Origin: Solirubrobacterales bacterium
GTDB taxonomy: Bacteria; Actinomycetota; Thermoleophilia; Solirubrobacterales; 70-9
Assembly: GCA_025450585.1 (NCBI GenBank)
Contig: JANWHD010000059.1
Coordinates: 1-54,707 of the forward strand
Reading direction: 5' to 3'
Length of the DNA stretch: 54,707 nucleotides
Every line of letters starts with the position of its first letter. The stretch's first letter is position 1. Positions 30,255 through 37,697 of the stretch are shown piece by piece. Under the pieces are notes generated by a model, which worked only from the letters and a program-made list of their open reading frames with translations, did no database searches and was not told the origin of the DNA. Position numbers and translations under genes: made by a program.

Positions 30255-31271
30255 GTGGAGGCCGGCTCACTCCCTGCTCCTCGCGCGCCGAAGCTGCTGC
30301 TTGGCCTGCCGCTTGGGTTGCTCGCTGCCCTGATCGGCCTCCTGCTCGCGGTCACGGTGATGTTCGGAGCCGCGCCGAGCTGCGACGGTGGCGGCGAAGC
30401 CGTCGGCGCGCTCAGCTCAAAGGTGCCGAAGCGCCTGGTCCCGATCTACGAGCAGGCGGCGGCGAAGTACGGGCTGGGTGACGAAGGGCCGTCGATCCTC
30501 GCCGGGATCAACTGGGTCGAGACCGGCTTCGGCACGAACCTCGGCGTCTCCTCGGCGGAAGCCGAAGGCTGGATGCAGTTCCTACCTTCGAGCTGGGAAG
30601 CCTTCGGCGTCGACGGCAACGGCGACGGCATCAAGGACCCCTACAACCCCTGGGACGCGATCTTCGCCGCCGCCCGTCTACTCCGCGCCTCCGGCGCTCC
30701 GCAGGACTGGCACGGCGCGATCTTCAGCTACAACCATGCCGAGTGGTACGTCGCCGAGGTCCTGGCCGACGCGCACCGCTTCGCCGGCGACGGCACGGTT
30801 GAGGCCAGCGGCGGCGGCTGCGCCGCGGCGGCGAGCGCGCCCAACGAGACCGTCGCGCGGATGGTCGCCGAGGCTGCCCGCCTCAGCGCCCTCCGCCCGA
30901 CCTCGGAGTACGTGTGGGGCGGCTCGCACGGCGCCTCGCCGACTCCCCCCAATGGGCCCTTCGATTGCAGCTCGGCCGTCAGCCACCTGCTCCAGGTCGG
31001 CGGCTTCGACAACCCGACGATGGACACGACCCAGCTGGTCCGCTGGGGCGAATCGGGACCGGGGCAGTGGGTGACGATCTTCGTCAAGCCCTACGGTGCC
31101 GACGCCCACACCTTCATCCGCTTCTCGGCCGGAGTGACGCCGCCGGGCGAGCGCTATTGGGGCACCTCGGGAATCGTCGCCCCTGGCAAGGGTCCGGGTT
31201 GGATCGGCGAAGACAAGTTCTCCGCCTCCTACCTGGCCGGATTCCAGATGCGGCACCCGCCGGGGCTGTGA
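30255..31271 (+). CDS. VirB1-like peptidoglycan hydrolase: lytic transglycosylase plus NlpC/P60-like domain
   Basis: 338 aa from GTG 30255. One membrane segment at about 13-36. The SLT-type transglycosylase domain (about 58-175) has the catalytic Glu in NWVETGFG (E89) and the motif GWMQFLPSSWEAF, with a DGNGDGIKDPYNPWDAI insert. The NlpC/P60-like domain (about 195-335) has catalytic Cys in GPFDCSSAV (C238) and His in GADAHTFIRF (H285). It opens the cell wall for the mating channel, the role of VirB1/TcpG proteins. It lies between the lipoprotein and xis/int. Confidence 0.92.
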   Translation: MEAGSLPAPRAPKLLLGLPLGLLAALIGLLLAVTVMFGAAPSCDGGGEAVGALSSKVPKRLVPIYEQAAAKYGLGDEGPSILAGINWVETGFGTNLGVSSAEAEGWMQFLPSSWEAFGVDGNGDGIKDPYNPWDAIFAAARLLRASGAPQDWHGAIFSYNHAEWYVAEVLADAHRFAGDGTVEASGGGCAAAASAPNETVARMVAEAARLSALRPTSEYVWGGSHGASPTPPNGPFDCSSAVSHLLQVGGFDNPTMDTTQLVRWGESGPGQWVTIFVKPYGADAHTFIRFSAGVTPPGERYWGTSGIVAPGKGPGWIGEDKFSASYLAGFQMRHPPGL

Positions 31272-31522
31272 GCGATGGCGGGCTTCACGGAAACCTCGCT
31301 GGCGCTCGGCGGCAGGCCCGGTTCCTCCCCGCCCATTTTCCGCGCCTGGCGCTGGGGGCCCAATCGTGGGCTGCGCGCACTTTTCTCACTGTCAACTCCT
31401 CACTTGTCCGTGTCCATCCCGGCGCGGAGGAGTGGCGGAGAGAAACCGGGCCAGCGTCCTCGAGGAGAGGAGACGAGACGTGAGCAGAGTCGAGATCAGC
31501 CAACCACGAGCAGGAGGACGTC

Positions 31523-31708
31523 ATGCAACGGCGCTTCCTGCTGACTCGCCGCGAGGCGGCCGAGGCGCTCGGCATGAGCCTCAGCCACTTCCAGCGCCAC
31601 GTCCAGCCCTACATGCGCTGCGTCTACTCCGGCCAGCTCCGCCTCTACCGCCCCCGCGATCTCCAGCGCTGGTCGGACAACGAGGCGTGCGAGCCCAGCC
31701 GGCGGTGA
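31523..31708 (+). CDS. xis: Excisionase-like HTH protein (Xis)
   Basis: 61 aa from ATG 31523 after AGGAGGACGTC. It is a MerR/excisionase-type winged HTH: FLLTRREAAEALGMSLSHFQRHVQPYMRCVY, then the strand-and-helix YSGQLRLYRPRDLQRWSD. It ends 7 bp before the integrase start, the usual xis-int order of actinobacterial elements. It would bend DNA at the arm sites and bias recombination to excision. The 251-bp gap before it (31272-31522) holds no gene I can support. Confidence 0.85.
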   Translation: MQRRFLLTRREAAEALGMSLSHFQRHVQPYMRCVYSGQLRLYRPRDLQRWSDNEACEPSRR

Positions 31709-31715
31709 GTTGCTG

Positions 31716-32990
31716 ATGGCCGGTGTAGATACCAAGACGCGCTACCAGGGCATCTTCGCCCGCCACCAGGAGGGTTGCCGGATTGAGCAGGACCGGCCGT
31801 GCAACTGCACCCCGAGCTACTTCGGGACCGCCTGGGATCGGGTCGCTCACCGGACTCGAAAGACGCGCCACTTTCGGCTCGTCAGCGAGGCGAGGTCCGC
31901 CAGGGCAGACCTCCAAGAATCCCTGCGGAAGGGCGAGGTCCCGGTGGTGTCCACGATCACCTTCGGCGAAGCGCGGACTCGGTTTGTCGATGACGCGAAG
32001 AACGGCATCGCCCTCAACAAGCACCGCCGTCCGTATCGGCCTAACGCCTACGAAGACCTTGAGTCTGCGCTCGCGCAGGTCCCTGACGAGATCGCCCGCC
32101 GTCGCCTCGTTCGGGTCACTCGCGGCGAGATTCAGGCAATGGTCGATGCCCGCAGCACCGGCCCGAAGCGGCTCTCCAGTTCTCGAATCTCCTCGATCGT
32201 CAACGCCATCCGCTCGCTGTACCGCTGGGCGAAAGACCGCGAACTTGCCGATTTCGACCCGGCCCAGGAGATCAGGCTGCCGGCCAGTGATGCGAAACCA
32301 CGCGACCGAGTTGCGACGCCAGCGGAGTTCGCACGGCTGCTCGCCGCCATCTTCGAGACGACCCCAGCAGAACGGAAGAAGGGGAAGACCCGCGACCCCG
32401 ATGAGGCACGCAAAGACGCGCTGCCGTTCGCTCTCGCCGGCTACGGCAGCGCCCGCCACCAGGAGATCCAGGTGCTCGATTGGGAGCACGTCAATCTCGA
32501 CATCGGCGGGGGAGAGCTCGCCGGAGACGAGGCAGGCCGAAAGCCGGGCGGCTCTTGGCGACTGATCTTCTACGTGAAGCCGCTGTGGGAAATGCTGCGC
32601 GAGGAGTGGGAGTCGCAGGGCCAACCGACGTGCGGCAAGGTCTGCCCGCCGAAGGCGATCCGCCAATCCGGCCTGCTCGCCCTCAACACCCTCCAGGCCA
32701 GGGTTCACAAGCGCTGGAAAGAACAAGGTCTTACGCCAATCGGCCTGCACGAGTCACGCCACACGACGGCGACCTGGCTCGACCATGCAGGCGTCTCACC
32801 AAAGGTCATCTCGGAGTTCGTCGGCCACAAGACGCCCGAATACCAGCTCGGCGCCGCCCGAATCACCTTGCAGGTCTACACCCACATGCTGCCGGGCGAG
32901 CTGGAGCGCGCCCGCGTCCTGTTCGACAAGTTCCTGGTCGAGCGGGCCGAGGACGATCCCACCCCAGCGTTGACGCTCGCCGGGCGGTGA
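31716..32990 (+). CDS. int: Tyrosine site-specific integrase
   Basis: 424 aa from ATG 31716 (TTG 31710 also possible). An N-terminal arm-binding region with CNC motif (residues about 18-60) is followed by a SAM-like core-binding domain (about 70-185) and the catalytic domain. The catalytic set is R near 245 (GYGSARHQEIQVLDW), HESRH near 345, GHK near 367, and Tyr in VYTHML near 388. It recombines the tRNA-Trp core with the matching circle site. It lies 0.8 kb from attR, separated only by the vapBC pair. Confidence 0.95.
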   Translation: MAGVDTKTRYQGIFARHQEGCRIEQDRPCNCTPSYFGTAWDRVAHRTRKTRHFRLVSEARSARADLQESLRKGEVPVVSTITFGEARTRFVDDAKNGIALNKHRRPYRPNAYEDLESALAQVPDEIARRRLVRVTRGEIQAMVDARSTGPKRLSSSRISSIVNAIRSLYRWAKDRELADFDPAQEIRLPASDAKPRDRVATPAEFARLLAAIFETTPAERKKGKTRDPDEARKDALPFALAGYGSARHQEIQVLDWEHVNLDIGGGELAGDEAGRKPGGSWRLIFYVKPLWEMLREEWESQGQPTCGKVCPPKAIRQSGLLALNTLQARVHKRWKEQGLTPIGLHESRHTTATWLDHAGVSPKVISEFVGHKTPEYQLGAARITLQVYTHMLPGELERARVLFDKFLVERAEDDPTPALTLAGR

Positions 32991-33012
32991 GTCTGTCCCG
33001 TCCGACCCAAAC

Positions 33013-33046
33013 GCCAAAGTTCCTGTCGTGGCGCCAAAGTGGCGCT
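33013..33046 (+). promoter_or_regulatory. Repeat cluster upstream of the vapBC-like pair
   Basis: GCCAAAGT occurs at 33013-33020 and 33033-33040, and GTGGCGC at 33028-33034 and 33039-33045. It lies 25-58 bp before the antitoxin start. Toxin-antitoxin complexes usually bind such repeats; this is inferred. Confidence 0.4.
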
Positions 33047-33070
33047 AAACTGCCCCAGGAGGTTCAAGCC

Positions 33071-33304
33071 ATGCCAAGCGTCCAGATCAAGAATGTTCCG
33101 CCCGATGTTCACCGCGTCCTGCGCGAGCGGGCCGCTGCCGCAGGGCAGTCGATGCAGGAGTACCTGCTTGCCCAGCTGACCCGGCAGGCCGAGGCGGAGA
33201 CGCTGGAGGAGGTCCTAGACCGAGCAGGCGGTCGCGCTGGCGGCTCGCTCGGCCTTGACTTCGCTGTCGAGAGCCTCCGCGACGACCGCCAGCGCGCGGC
33301 GTGA
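33071..33304 (+). CDS. VapB/FitA-type antitoxin (ribbon-helix-helix)
   Basis: 77 aa from ATG 33071 (CAGGAGGTTCAAGCC). The N-terminal ribbon-helix-helix reads MPSVQIKNVPPDVHRVLRERAAAAGQSMQEYLLAQL, typical of FitA-like antitoxins. The C-terminal tail would wrap the PIN toxin. Its stop overlaps the GTG start of the toxin gene. Lying between int and attR, the pair is inside the element and would select against its loss after excision. Confidence 0.88.
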   Translation: MPSVQIKNVPPDVHRVLRERAAAAGQSMQEYLLAQLTRQAEAETLEEVLDRAGGRAGGSLGLDFAVESLRDDRQRAA

Positions 33305-33693
33305 TCGTCGTTGACGCATCCGTACTCGCGCCAGCGCTCGCCGACGACGACAGCGACGGCGATCGTGCCCGCGAGCGTCTGCACGGCGAGCAGCTCGTCG
33401 CGCCGGAGTTGATCGACCTTGAGGTCGTCTCGACTCTGCGCCGCGCGGCGAGGGCAAAGAGGCTCGACGGGCGCCGATCCGCACAGGCACTCACCGACCT
33501 CGCCGCGCTTCCCCTTCGGCGCGTTCCGCACCTGCCGCTGCTCGCCCGAGTATGGGAGTTGCGCGACAACCTCAGCGCCTACGATGCCTCCTACGTGGCA
33601 CTCGCCGAGGCGCTCGATACGGTGCTGGTGACGGCCGACGGAAGGATGAAGCGGGCGGCCGGTATCAACTGCGAGATCGCCGTCCTCGGCTGA
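33301..33693 (+). CDS. vapC: VapC-type PIN-domain toxin
   Basis: 130 aa, GTG start at 33301 overlapping the antitoxin stop. PIN-domain acidic residues are in place: MIVVDASVL (D5), LIDLEVVSTL (E near 41), NLSAYDASYVALAEAL (D near 94) and VTADGRM (D near 113). PIN toxins cleave RNA, often tRNA, in a metal-dependent way. It is the last gene before attR. Confidence 0.92.
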   Translation: MIVVDASVLAPALADDDSDGDRARERLHGEQLVAPELIDLEVVSTLRRAARAKRLDGRRSAQALTDLAALPLRRVPHLPLLARVWELRDNLSAYDASYVALAEALDTVLVTADGRMKRAAGINCEIAVLG

Positions 33694-33710
33694 GCAACCG
33701 CCGAGCCCTT

Positions 33711-33736
33711 CATTCCCCCAGGCATTCCCCTGGGGG
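33711..33736 (+). repeat. Right tandem CATTCCCC repeat with hairpin
   Basis: CATTCCCC at 33711-33718 and 33723-33730 (period 12) matches the left-end pair at 1148-1169. Here CCCCCAGG/CCTGGGGG also forms an 8-bp stem, which may terminate vapC transcription. Confidence 0.55.
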
Positions 33737-33752
33737 AGGTCTCGACTAGGAT

Positions 33753-33764
33753 TTGGCTCTGTAG
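33753..33764 (+). repeat. Right copy of the 12-bp end repeat
   Basis: TTGGCTCTGTAG, same strand as the copy at 1029-1040. It lies between the tandem repeats and attR. Confidence 0.5.
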
Positions 33765-33798
33765 CAAGCCTGGGGGAGTGAGTTAACGGCTATGCGCG

Positions 33799-33847
33799 CG
33801 GTCTCCAAAACCGGCGATTCCAGGTTCGAGTCCTGGCTGCCCCGCTC
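33799..33847 (+). repeat. attR: 49-bp direct repeat (tRNA-Trp 3' part)
   Basis: Identical to 973-1021. The 5' half of a tRNA is absent, so this copy is not a functional tRNA gene. It marks the right junction of the ICE with the chromosome. Confidence 0.95.
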
Positions 33848-33955
33848 TCACCCCCCTTTCTGAAGCCAGAAGTTGGGCGGGACCGCCCGGGCGGTGCGGA
33901 TCCGCCGACGGCTAACGTAGGGTCAGCGCAGGATGATGTTCACAAGGAGATCCGG

Positions 33956-34204
33956 ATGAAAAATACGCGCTACGTGAAAAATACGCGCTACGTGAAGAAG
34001 GCAACCAGCGGAAGAGGCTGGGATGTGGTCAGAGAGGGCCATCGGCGTGCGACCGCGCACGGCGCCACGAAGGCTGACGCCGTCAAAACCGCGCGAGATC
34101 TGATCCGCCAGGAAGGCGGAGGCGAGATACGGATCTTGAATCGCACCGGCAAGGTCGTCGACGCGAGCAAGGTTTCGCGGCCAAGGAAGCGGGCCGCGGC
34201 GTAG
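33956..34204 (+). CDS. DUF2188-like small protein
   Basis: 82 aa from ATG 33956 (AAGGAGATCCGG). The core WDVVREGHRRATAHGATKADAVKTARDLIRQEGGGEIRILNRTGKV matches the DUF2188 pattern (W-x-V, HR.A..HGAT...A, E..I....G.I). An exact 18-bp tandem duplication (33959-33976, 33977-33994) repeats KNTRYV at the N-terminus. It is the first chromosomal gene after attR. The function of the family is unknown. Confidence 0.8.
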   Translation: MKNTRYVKNTRYVKKATSGRGWDVVREGHRRATAHGATKADAVKTARDLIRQEGGGEIRILNRTGKVVDASKVSRPRKRAAA

Positions 34205-34206
34205 CC

Positions 34207-35211
34207 CTAAGGATTCCCCGCAACCGCCAGGGCGGGATTGCCTAGCGGGTGCGAAGTCGCATCGAAGAAGAGCAGAGAATTCGCCTCAAGGCGCCCCGAG
34301 ATGTCGACTTGCTTCGCTAGGAGCTCTTTCTTGGACGCGGGAAGCATCGAGATCGCAACGGGTCGGTCGGGACTCTCGCTCAAAGCCTCGGCTAGATGAG
34401 AGTCGTGCTCGCTCAGGCTGCTGCCGAACACGACAAGGGGGAGGGCCCGTCTTCTCAGTCGCTCGAGAGCATGTGAGAGATAGACGTTGTCCTCGATGGC
34501 GGCGAGCTTGTCGGCGGCAGAGCCCTCGGTGACGAGTAGTGGCCGCGCCTCAGGATCGCCCGTGATCGGCTTTCCAAATTGATCGAGGATGGTGTCGAGA
34601 TCGGTTTGTCTCAACTTCCAGGTGGCGCCTGAGCTGCCCACGACGAGATGAAGTGCCCCGTGGAGGAAGTAGACCGGAATCCGGTTGGAAGGGACCGTGG
34701 CCCTGGTGGGGTCGAACTCACACCGGCCCCGATAGCGAAAGTGGTCCATGAACGGCTCGAAGCCCGCCGCCGCCATCGCCCAGTAGGCGAGCAGGTCGTA
34801 GCTCGTCGTGAAGACCCACTCGAACTGCTTCATCGTGTCGCTGATGGTTTCGCGGGTTGTGTGGGGAACGCGATTGAGCTTGAGATGGACCTCTCGCACC
34901 GCGTGGACAAGTGCCAGCTGGATGTTGCGATACCGCTCGAGCAAGGGCCTCGTGTCGAGGCCAACCGCATCGCTGACCCTGATCGCAGTTAGAAGGTCGG
35001 CGAGCACCCGCTCGAAGTTCTGGGTCGAAGAAAACAGCTTTCGATCCCGTGCCGAGAGATCGCCGAACTTCGCACGGTCGTACAGCTTTCGATATCCAAA
35101 CGGCTCCCATATGTTGATGCTCATCCCGTTGCCGAGCAGCAGGGTGTCCCACTTGTGCAAAGTGGCGATGTCTCTCCAGTCGAAGAGCGTCCCGTCGGGC
35201 TCCCCTGCCAT
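34207..35211 (-). CDS. DUF4917-family protein, SIR2-like
   Basis: 334 aa. The N-terminus TLLLGNGMSINIWEPFGYRKLY, the FERVLADLLTAIRV segment, WVFTTSYDLLAYWAM and YFLHGALHLVVG (near 185-195) follow the DUF4917/SIR2-like plan: a glycine-rich nucleotide loop, a TxxYD motif and an HG motif. SIR2-like proteins of this kind occur as NAD-degrading effectors in phage defence. It lies alone on the minus strand, 360 bp outside attR and divergent from brkB. Defence is a reasonable guess, unproven. Confidence 0.75.
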   Translation of the reverse strand: MAGEPDGTLFDWRDIATLHKWDTLLLGNGMSINIWEPFGYRKLYDRAKFGDLSARDRKLFSSTQNFERVLADLLTAIRVSDAVGLDTRPLLERYRNIQLALVHAVREVHLKLNRVPHTTRETISDTMKQFEWVFTTSYDLLAYWAMAAAGFEPFMDHFRYRGRCEFDPTRATVPSNRIPVYFLHGALHLVVGSSGATWKLRQTDLDTILDQFGKPITGDPEARPLLVTEGSAADKLAAIEDNVYLSHALERLRRRALPLVVFGSSLSEHDSHLAEALSESPDRPVAISMLPASKKELLAKQVDISGRLEANSLLFFDATSHPLGNPALAVAGNP

Positions 35212-35296
35212 GGGGATTGTCTAACAGCTGGCCCGGCGTAACGAGGCACAAGGCTGATGTTTTGCCCGGTTGCGCCGCGGGCAGTCGGGAGAGGCG

Positions 35297-36184
35297 ATGG
35301 GCTCCGAGAAGAGCAACTGGCCGACGACGCTGAAGCAGACCGTCGCCAAGTTCCGCGACGACAACCTCGGCGACTGGGCGGCTGCGCTGACGTATTACGG
35401 GTTGCTCTCGCTCTTCCCGGCGCTGATCGCGCTGGTGTCGCTCATCGGCCTGGTCGGCGATCCGCAGGAGACGACGGAGACGCTGACGGACATAGTCGCC
35501 TCGATTGGGCCCGAATCGGCGGCTGAGACATTCTCGGGCCCGATCGAATCGATCGCCTCGAACCGCAGTACGGCGGGGTTCGCGTTCGTGCTCGGCCTCG
35601 CCGTCGCCCTCTGGTCCGCCTCCGCCTACGTGGGCGCCTTCATGCGCGCCTCGAACGTGGTCTACGAGGTCCAGGAGGGGCGGCCGTTTTGGAAGTTGCG
35701 CCCGCTGCAGCTCCTCGTCACCCTGGTCATGGTCCTGCTGACGGCGCTCGTCGCCCTGGGCCTCGTCCTCACTGGTCCGATCGTCGCCGCTGTCGCCGAG
35801 CCGCTCGGGCTGTCGGACACCGCGGTCGACGTCTGGAACTTCGCCAAGTGGCCGGTGCTCGTGGCGCTCACGATCGCGATGATCGCGATTCTCTACTACG
35901 CCTCGCCAAATGCGAGGGTGCGCGGCTTCCGGTGGGTCACGCCGGGGAGCCTCGTCGCGGTCGCGATCTGGGCCGTCGCCTCGGCGGCCTTCGCCCTCTA
36001 CGTCGCCAACTTCGGCTCCTACGACAAGGTCTACGGAACGCTGGGCGGGCTCGTCGCGCTGCTGGCCTGGTTCTGGATTACCAACCTAGCGATCCTCTTC
36101 GGCCACCAGCTGAACGCGGTGCACGAACGCAGCGTCGTGGGCCGCCCTCAGCCTCGGGCCGGCGCCAGCCCGATCAGCTCGTAG
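35297..36184 (+). CDS. YihY/BrkB-family inner-membrane protein
   Basis: 295 aa from ATG 35297 (GGGAGAGGCG). Six membrane helices are apparent: AALTYYGLLSLFPALIALVSLIG, AGFAFVLGLAVALWSASAYVG, LLVTLVMVLLTALVALGLVL, VLVALTIAMIAILYY, LVAVAIWAVASAAFALYVANFG and LGGLVALLAWFWITNLAILFG. The motifs DDNLGDWAAALTYYG and YDKVYGTLG are family hallmarks. The old ribonuclease BN label for this family was an error; the role is unknown (transport or envelope). Its 3' end overlaps the convergent gene by 37 bp. Confidence 0.9.
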   Translation: MGSEKSNWPTTLKQTVAKFRDDNLGDWAAALTYYGLLSLFPALIALVSLIGLVGDPQETTETLTDIVASIGPESAAETFSGPIESIASNRSTAGFAFVLGLAVALWSASAYVGAFMRASNVVYEVQEGRPFWKLRPLQLLVTLVMVLLTALVALGLVLTGPIVAAVAEPLGLSDTAVDVWNFAKWPVLVALTIAMIAILYYASPNARVRGFRWVTPGSLVAVAIWAVASAAFALYVANFGSYDKVYGTLGGLVALLAWFWITNLAILFGHQLNAVHERSVVGRPQPRAGASPISS

Positions 36185-37374
36185 TAGCCGATCAGGTAGA
36201 GGCGGCGGCCGTCGGAGACCATCGGCGTGTAGCCGGCCTGGCGCTGCTGGAACGTCTTGCGATGGGTGTGGATGTCGATGCCGATCGTCTCGCGGGTCTT
36301 GAAGCTCGAGGTGTAGACGGTGCGGCCGATCACCGTCGCGGTGCCGGGCACCGGGCCGCCGACGTCGTAGCGCCAGCGCCGCTTGCCGCTGAGCGCGTGC
36401 AGGGCGTAGAAGTGCTCGTCATAGGAGCCGATGTAGACGGTCGGCGGGGTGCCCGGCACGCGAGCGACGGCGGGCGAGCCGTAGACGAAGTCGCCGGTCG
36501 GGAAGGACCAGCTGACCTTGCCCGTCCTTTCGTCGAAGGCGAAGACGGTGCCATCGTCGCGGCCGGCGTAGACCCGGCCGAAGGCGATCGCCGGCGAGGA
36601 GTAGAAGCCGCCGTCGCCGAAGGGCGCGACGCGAGTCGTGTTGGTGCGCCAGACCAGCTTGCCGCTGGCAGCGTCGAGGCAGAACATCGCTCCCTGGTAG
36701 TCGGCGACAAAGACGCGGCCGCGATGGAAGCTGGGGCTGGCTTTGATCGCCCCGGGCGAGTTGAACTGCCAGAGCACCTTGCCGTCGGCGGCGCGCACCG
36801 CCACCACGTTGGTCTTGTCGGTGCCGAGGTAGAGCGTGCCGCCGACCGCCATCGGCGAGGACTCGAGGTGGCCGGTGAGCTTGCGCGTCCAGGCCGGCTT
36901 GCCGGTCCCGGCGTCGACCGCGACCAGGTTGCCGTCGACGTAGGCGAAGAAGACCTTTCCCCGGTGGTAGACCGGCGCGGTGACGTCGGTGGGCGTGCCG
37001 GAGTTCTTCGGGTCGGTTACCCGTTCCCAGAGGATCTTGCGGTCGCGCAGCCGCACCGCTTTCGCGTTGCCGTACTTGTTGACGACGTAGGCGACCCCGC
37101 CGGCGACCGCCGGCGGGAACTCGATCAGCGCGTGGGTGCTGATCGACCACGTTTCACGCAGCGGCGGGTTGAGCGTGCGCGGCTGGGCGGGCAGGTAGTG
37201 GGTGCGCTCCGGCACCCGACCGAAGAAGGGCCAGGGGGCGAGAGAGGCTTCGGCTGCCGAGGCCTGGGCGCCCGCGTTGCTGCCCGAGCTCCCGCAGCCG
37301 GCGAGCGCCAGTGCGCCCACGACAGCAGCGAGCGCGACCGCCGCGATTCCCCCGGCCTTTTTGCGAGTGCCCAT
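36148..37374 (-). CDS. PQQ-binding-like beta-propeller lipoprotein
   Basis: 408 aa from ATG 37374. The signal peptide IAAVALAAVVGALALAGC has lipobox LAGC. About seven repeats follow of the type GxVYxxxxDGxVxAxDxxTGKxxW (VDGNLVAVDAGTGKPAW, GKVLWQF, GAMFCLDAASGKLVWR, DGTVFAFDERTGKVSWSF, FYALHALSGKRRWRY). The fold resembles BamB or PQQ dehydrogenase propellers, but no cofactor residues can be assigned. Probably an extracytoplasmic scaffold or sensor. Confidence 0.88.
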   Translation of the reverse strand: MGTRKKAGGIAAVALAAVVGALALAGCGSSGSNAGAQASAAEASLAPWPFFGRVPERTHYLPAQPRTLNPPLRETWSISTHALIEFPPAVAGGVAYVVNKYGNAKAVRLRDRKILWERVTDPKNSGTPTDVTAPVYHRGKVFFAYVDGNLVAVDAGTGKPAWTRKLTGHLESSPMAVGGTLYLGTDKTNVVAVRAADGKVLWQFNSPGAIKASPSFHRGRVFVADYQGAMFCLDAASGKLVWRTNTTRVAPFGDGGFYSSPAIAFGRVYAGRDDGTVFAFDERTGKVSWSFPTGDFVYGSPAVARVPGTPPTVYIGSYDEHFYALHALSGKRRWRYDVGGPVPGTATVIGRTVYTSSFKTRETIGIDIHTHRKTFQQRQAGYTPMVSDGRRLYLIGYYELIGLAPARG

Positions 37375-37436
37375 CGACCCCTTTGAATCGGCTGCCGAGG
37401 CCGGAAAACTTGAGCGCTGCTCGGGTTGAAGAGGAG

Positions 37437-37507
37437 AGCGGCGGACGAGAATCGAACTCGCGTCATCAGCTTGGAAGGCTGAGGCTCTACCGTTGAGCTA
37501 CCGCCGC
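37437..37507 (-). tRNA. tRNA-Gly (UCC)
   Basis: On the minus strand the acceptor GCGGCGG pairs with CCGCCGC, discriminator T. The anticodon stem TCAGC/GCTGA holds the loop CTTCCAA, giving anticodon TCC. Confidence 0.93.
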
Positions 37508-37536
37508 ATGCAATTCGTAAGAATGTAAGGCAGCCA

Positions 37537-37610
37537 CGGGGAGTGGCGCAGTCTGGTAGCGCACTCGGCTGGGGGCCGAGCGGTCGCAGGTTCAAATCCT
37601 GTCTCCCCGA
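37537..37610 (+). tRNA. tRNA-Pro (GGG)
   Basis: Acceptor CGGGGAG/CTCCCCG, discriminator A. The anticodon stem CTCGG/CCGAG holds loop CTGGGGG, giving anticodon GGG. Confidence 0.94.
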
Positions 37611-37697
37611 TGTTGTGGGCAAGAAGCTTCGTCGCAGCCGCGACTGAGCAACCGTCTAGATGGCAGATCCAGACAGAGCGGCTGCCATTGGCGTCGC

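Larger units (their letters stand above)
973..33847 (+). mobile_element. Integrative and conjugative element in tRNA-Trp (32.8 kb)
   Basis: The element is bounded by the 49-bp attL/attR repeat. It encodes a tyrosine integrase and Xis beside attR, a MobF relaxase-helicase, a VirD4-type coupling ATPase, a VirB4-like ATPase, SCO6880-, VirB6- and DUF6112-type T4SS proteins, a VirB1-like hydrolase, SSB, ArdC and ParB-like genes, and a VapBC pair. The parts needed for excision, DNA processing and mating-channel assembly are therefore present. No replication initiator or drug-resistance gene was recognised. The excised circle would be 32,826 bp. It transfers as single-stranded DNA (relaxase plus coupling ATPase), unlike the FtsK-like TraB elements of Streptomyces. 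Confidence 0.93.

Noticed and set aside
31275..31544. 89-codon frame between the VirB1-like gene and xis
   Set aside because: No family pattern, overlaps the xis start and lacks a ribosome site; kept as intergenic.
33799..33847. A second tRNA-Trp gene
   Set aside because: Only the 3' part is present; the 5' acceptor and D-arm are missing, so it is attR.
973..33847. Prophage
   Set aside because: No capsid, terminase, portal or tail genes; relaxase and T4SS genes mark it as conjugative.
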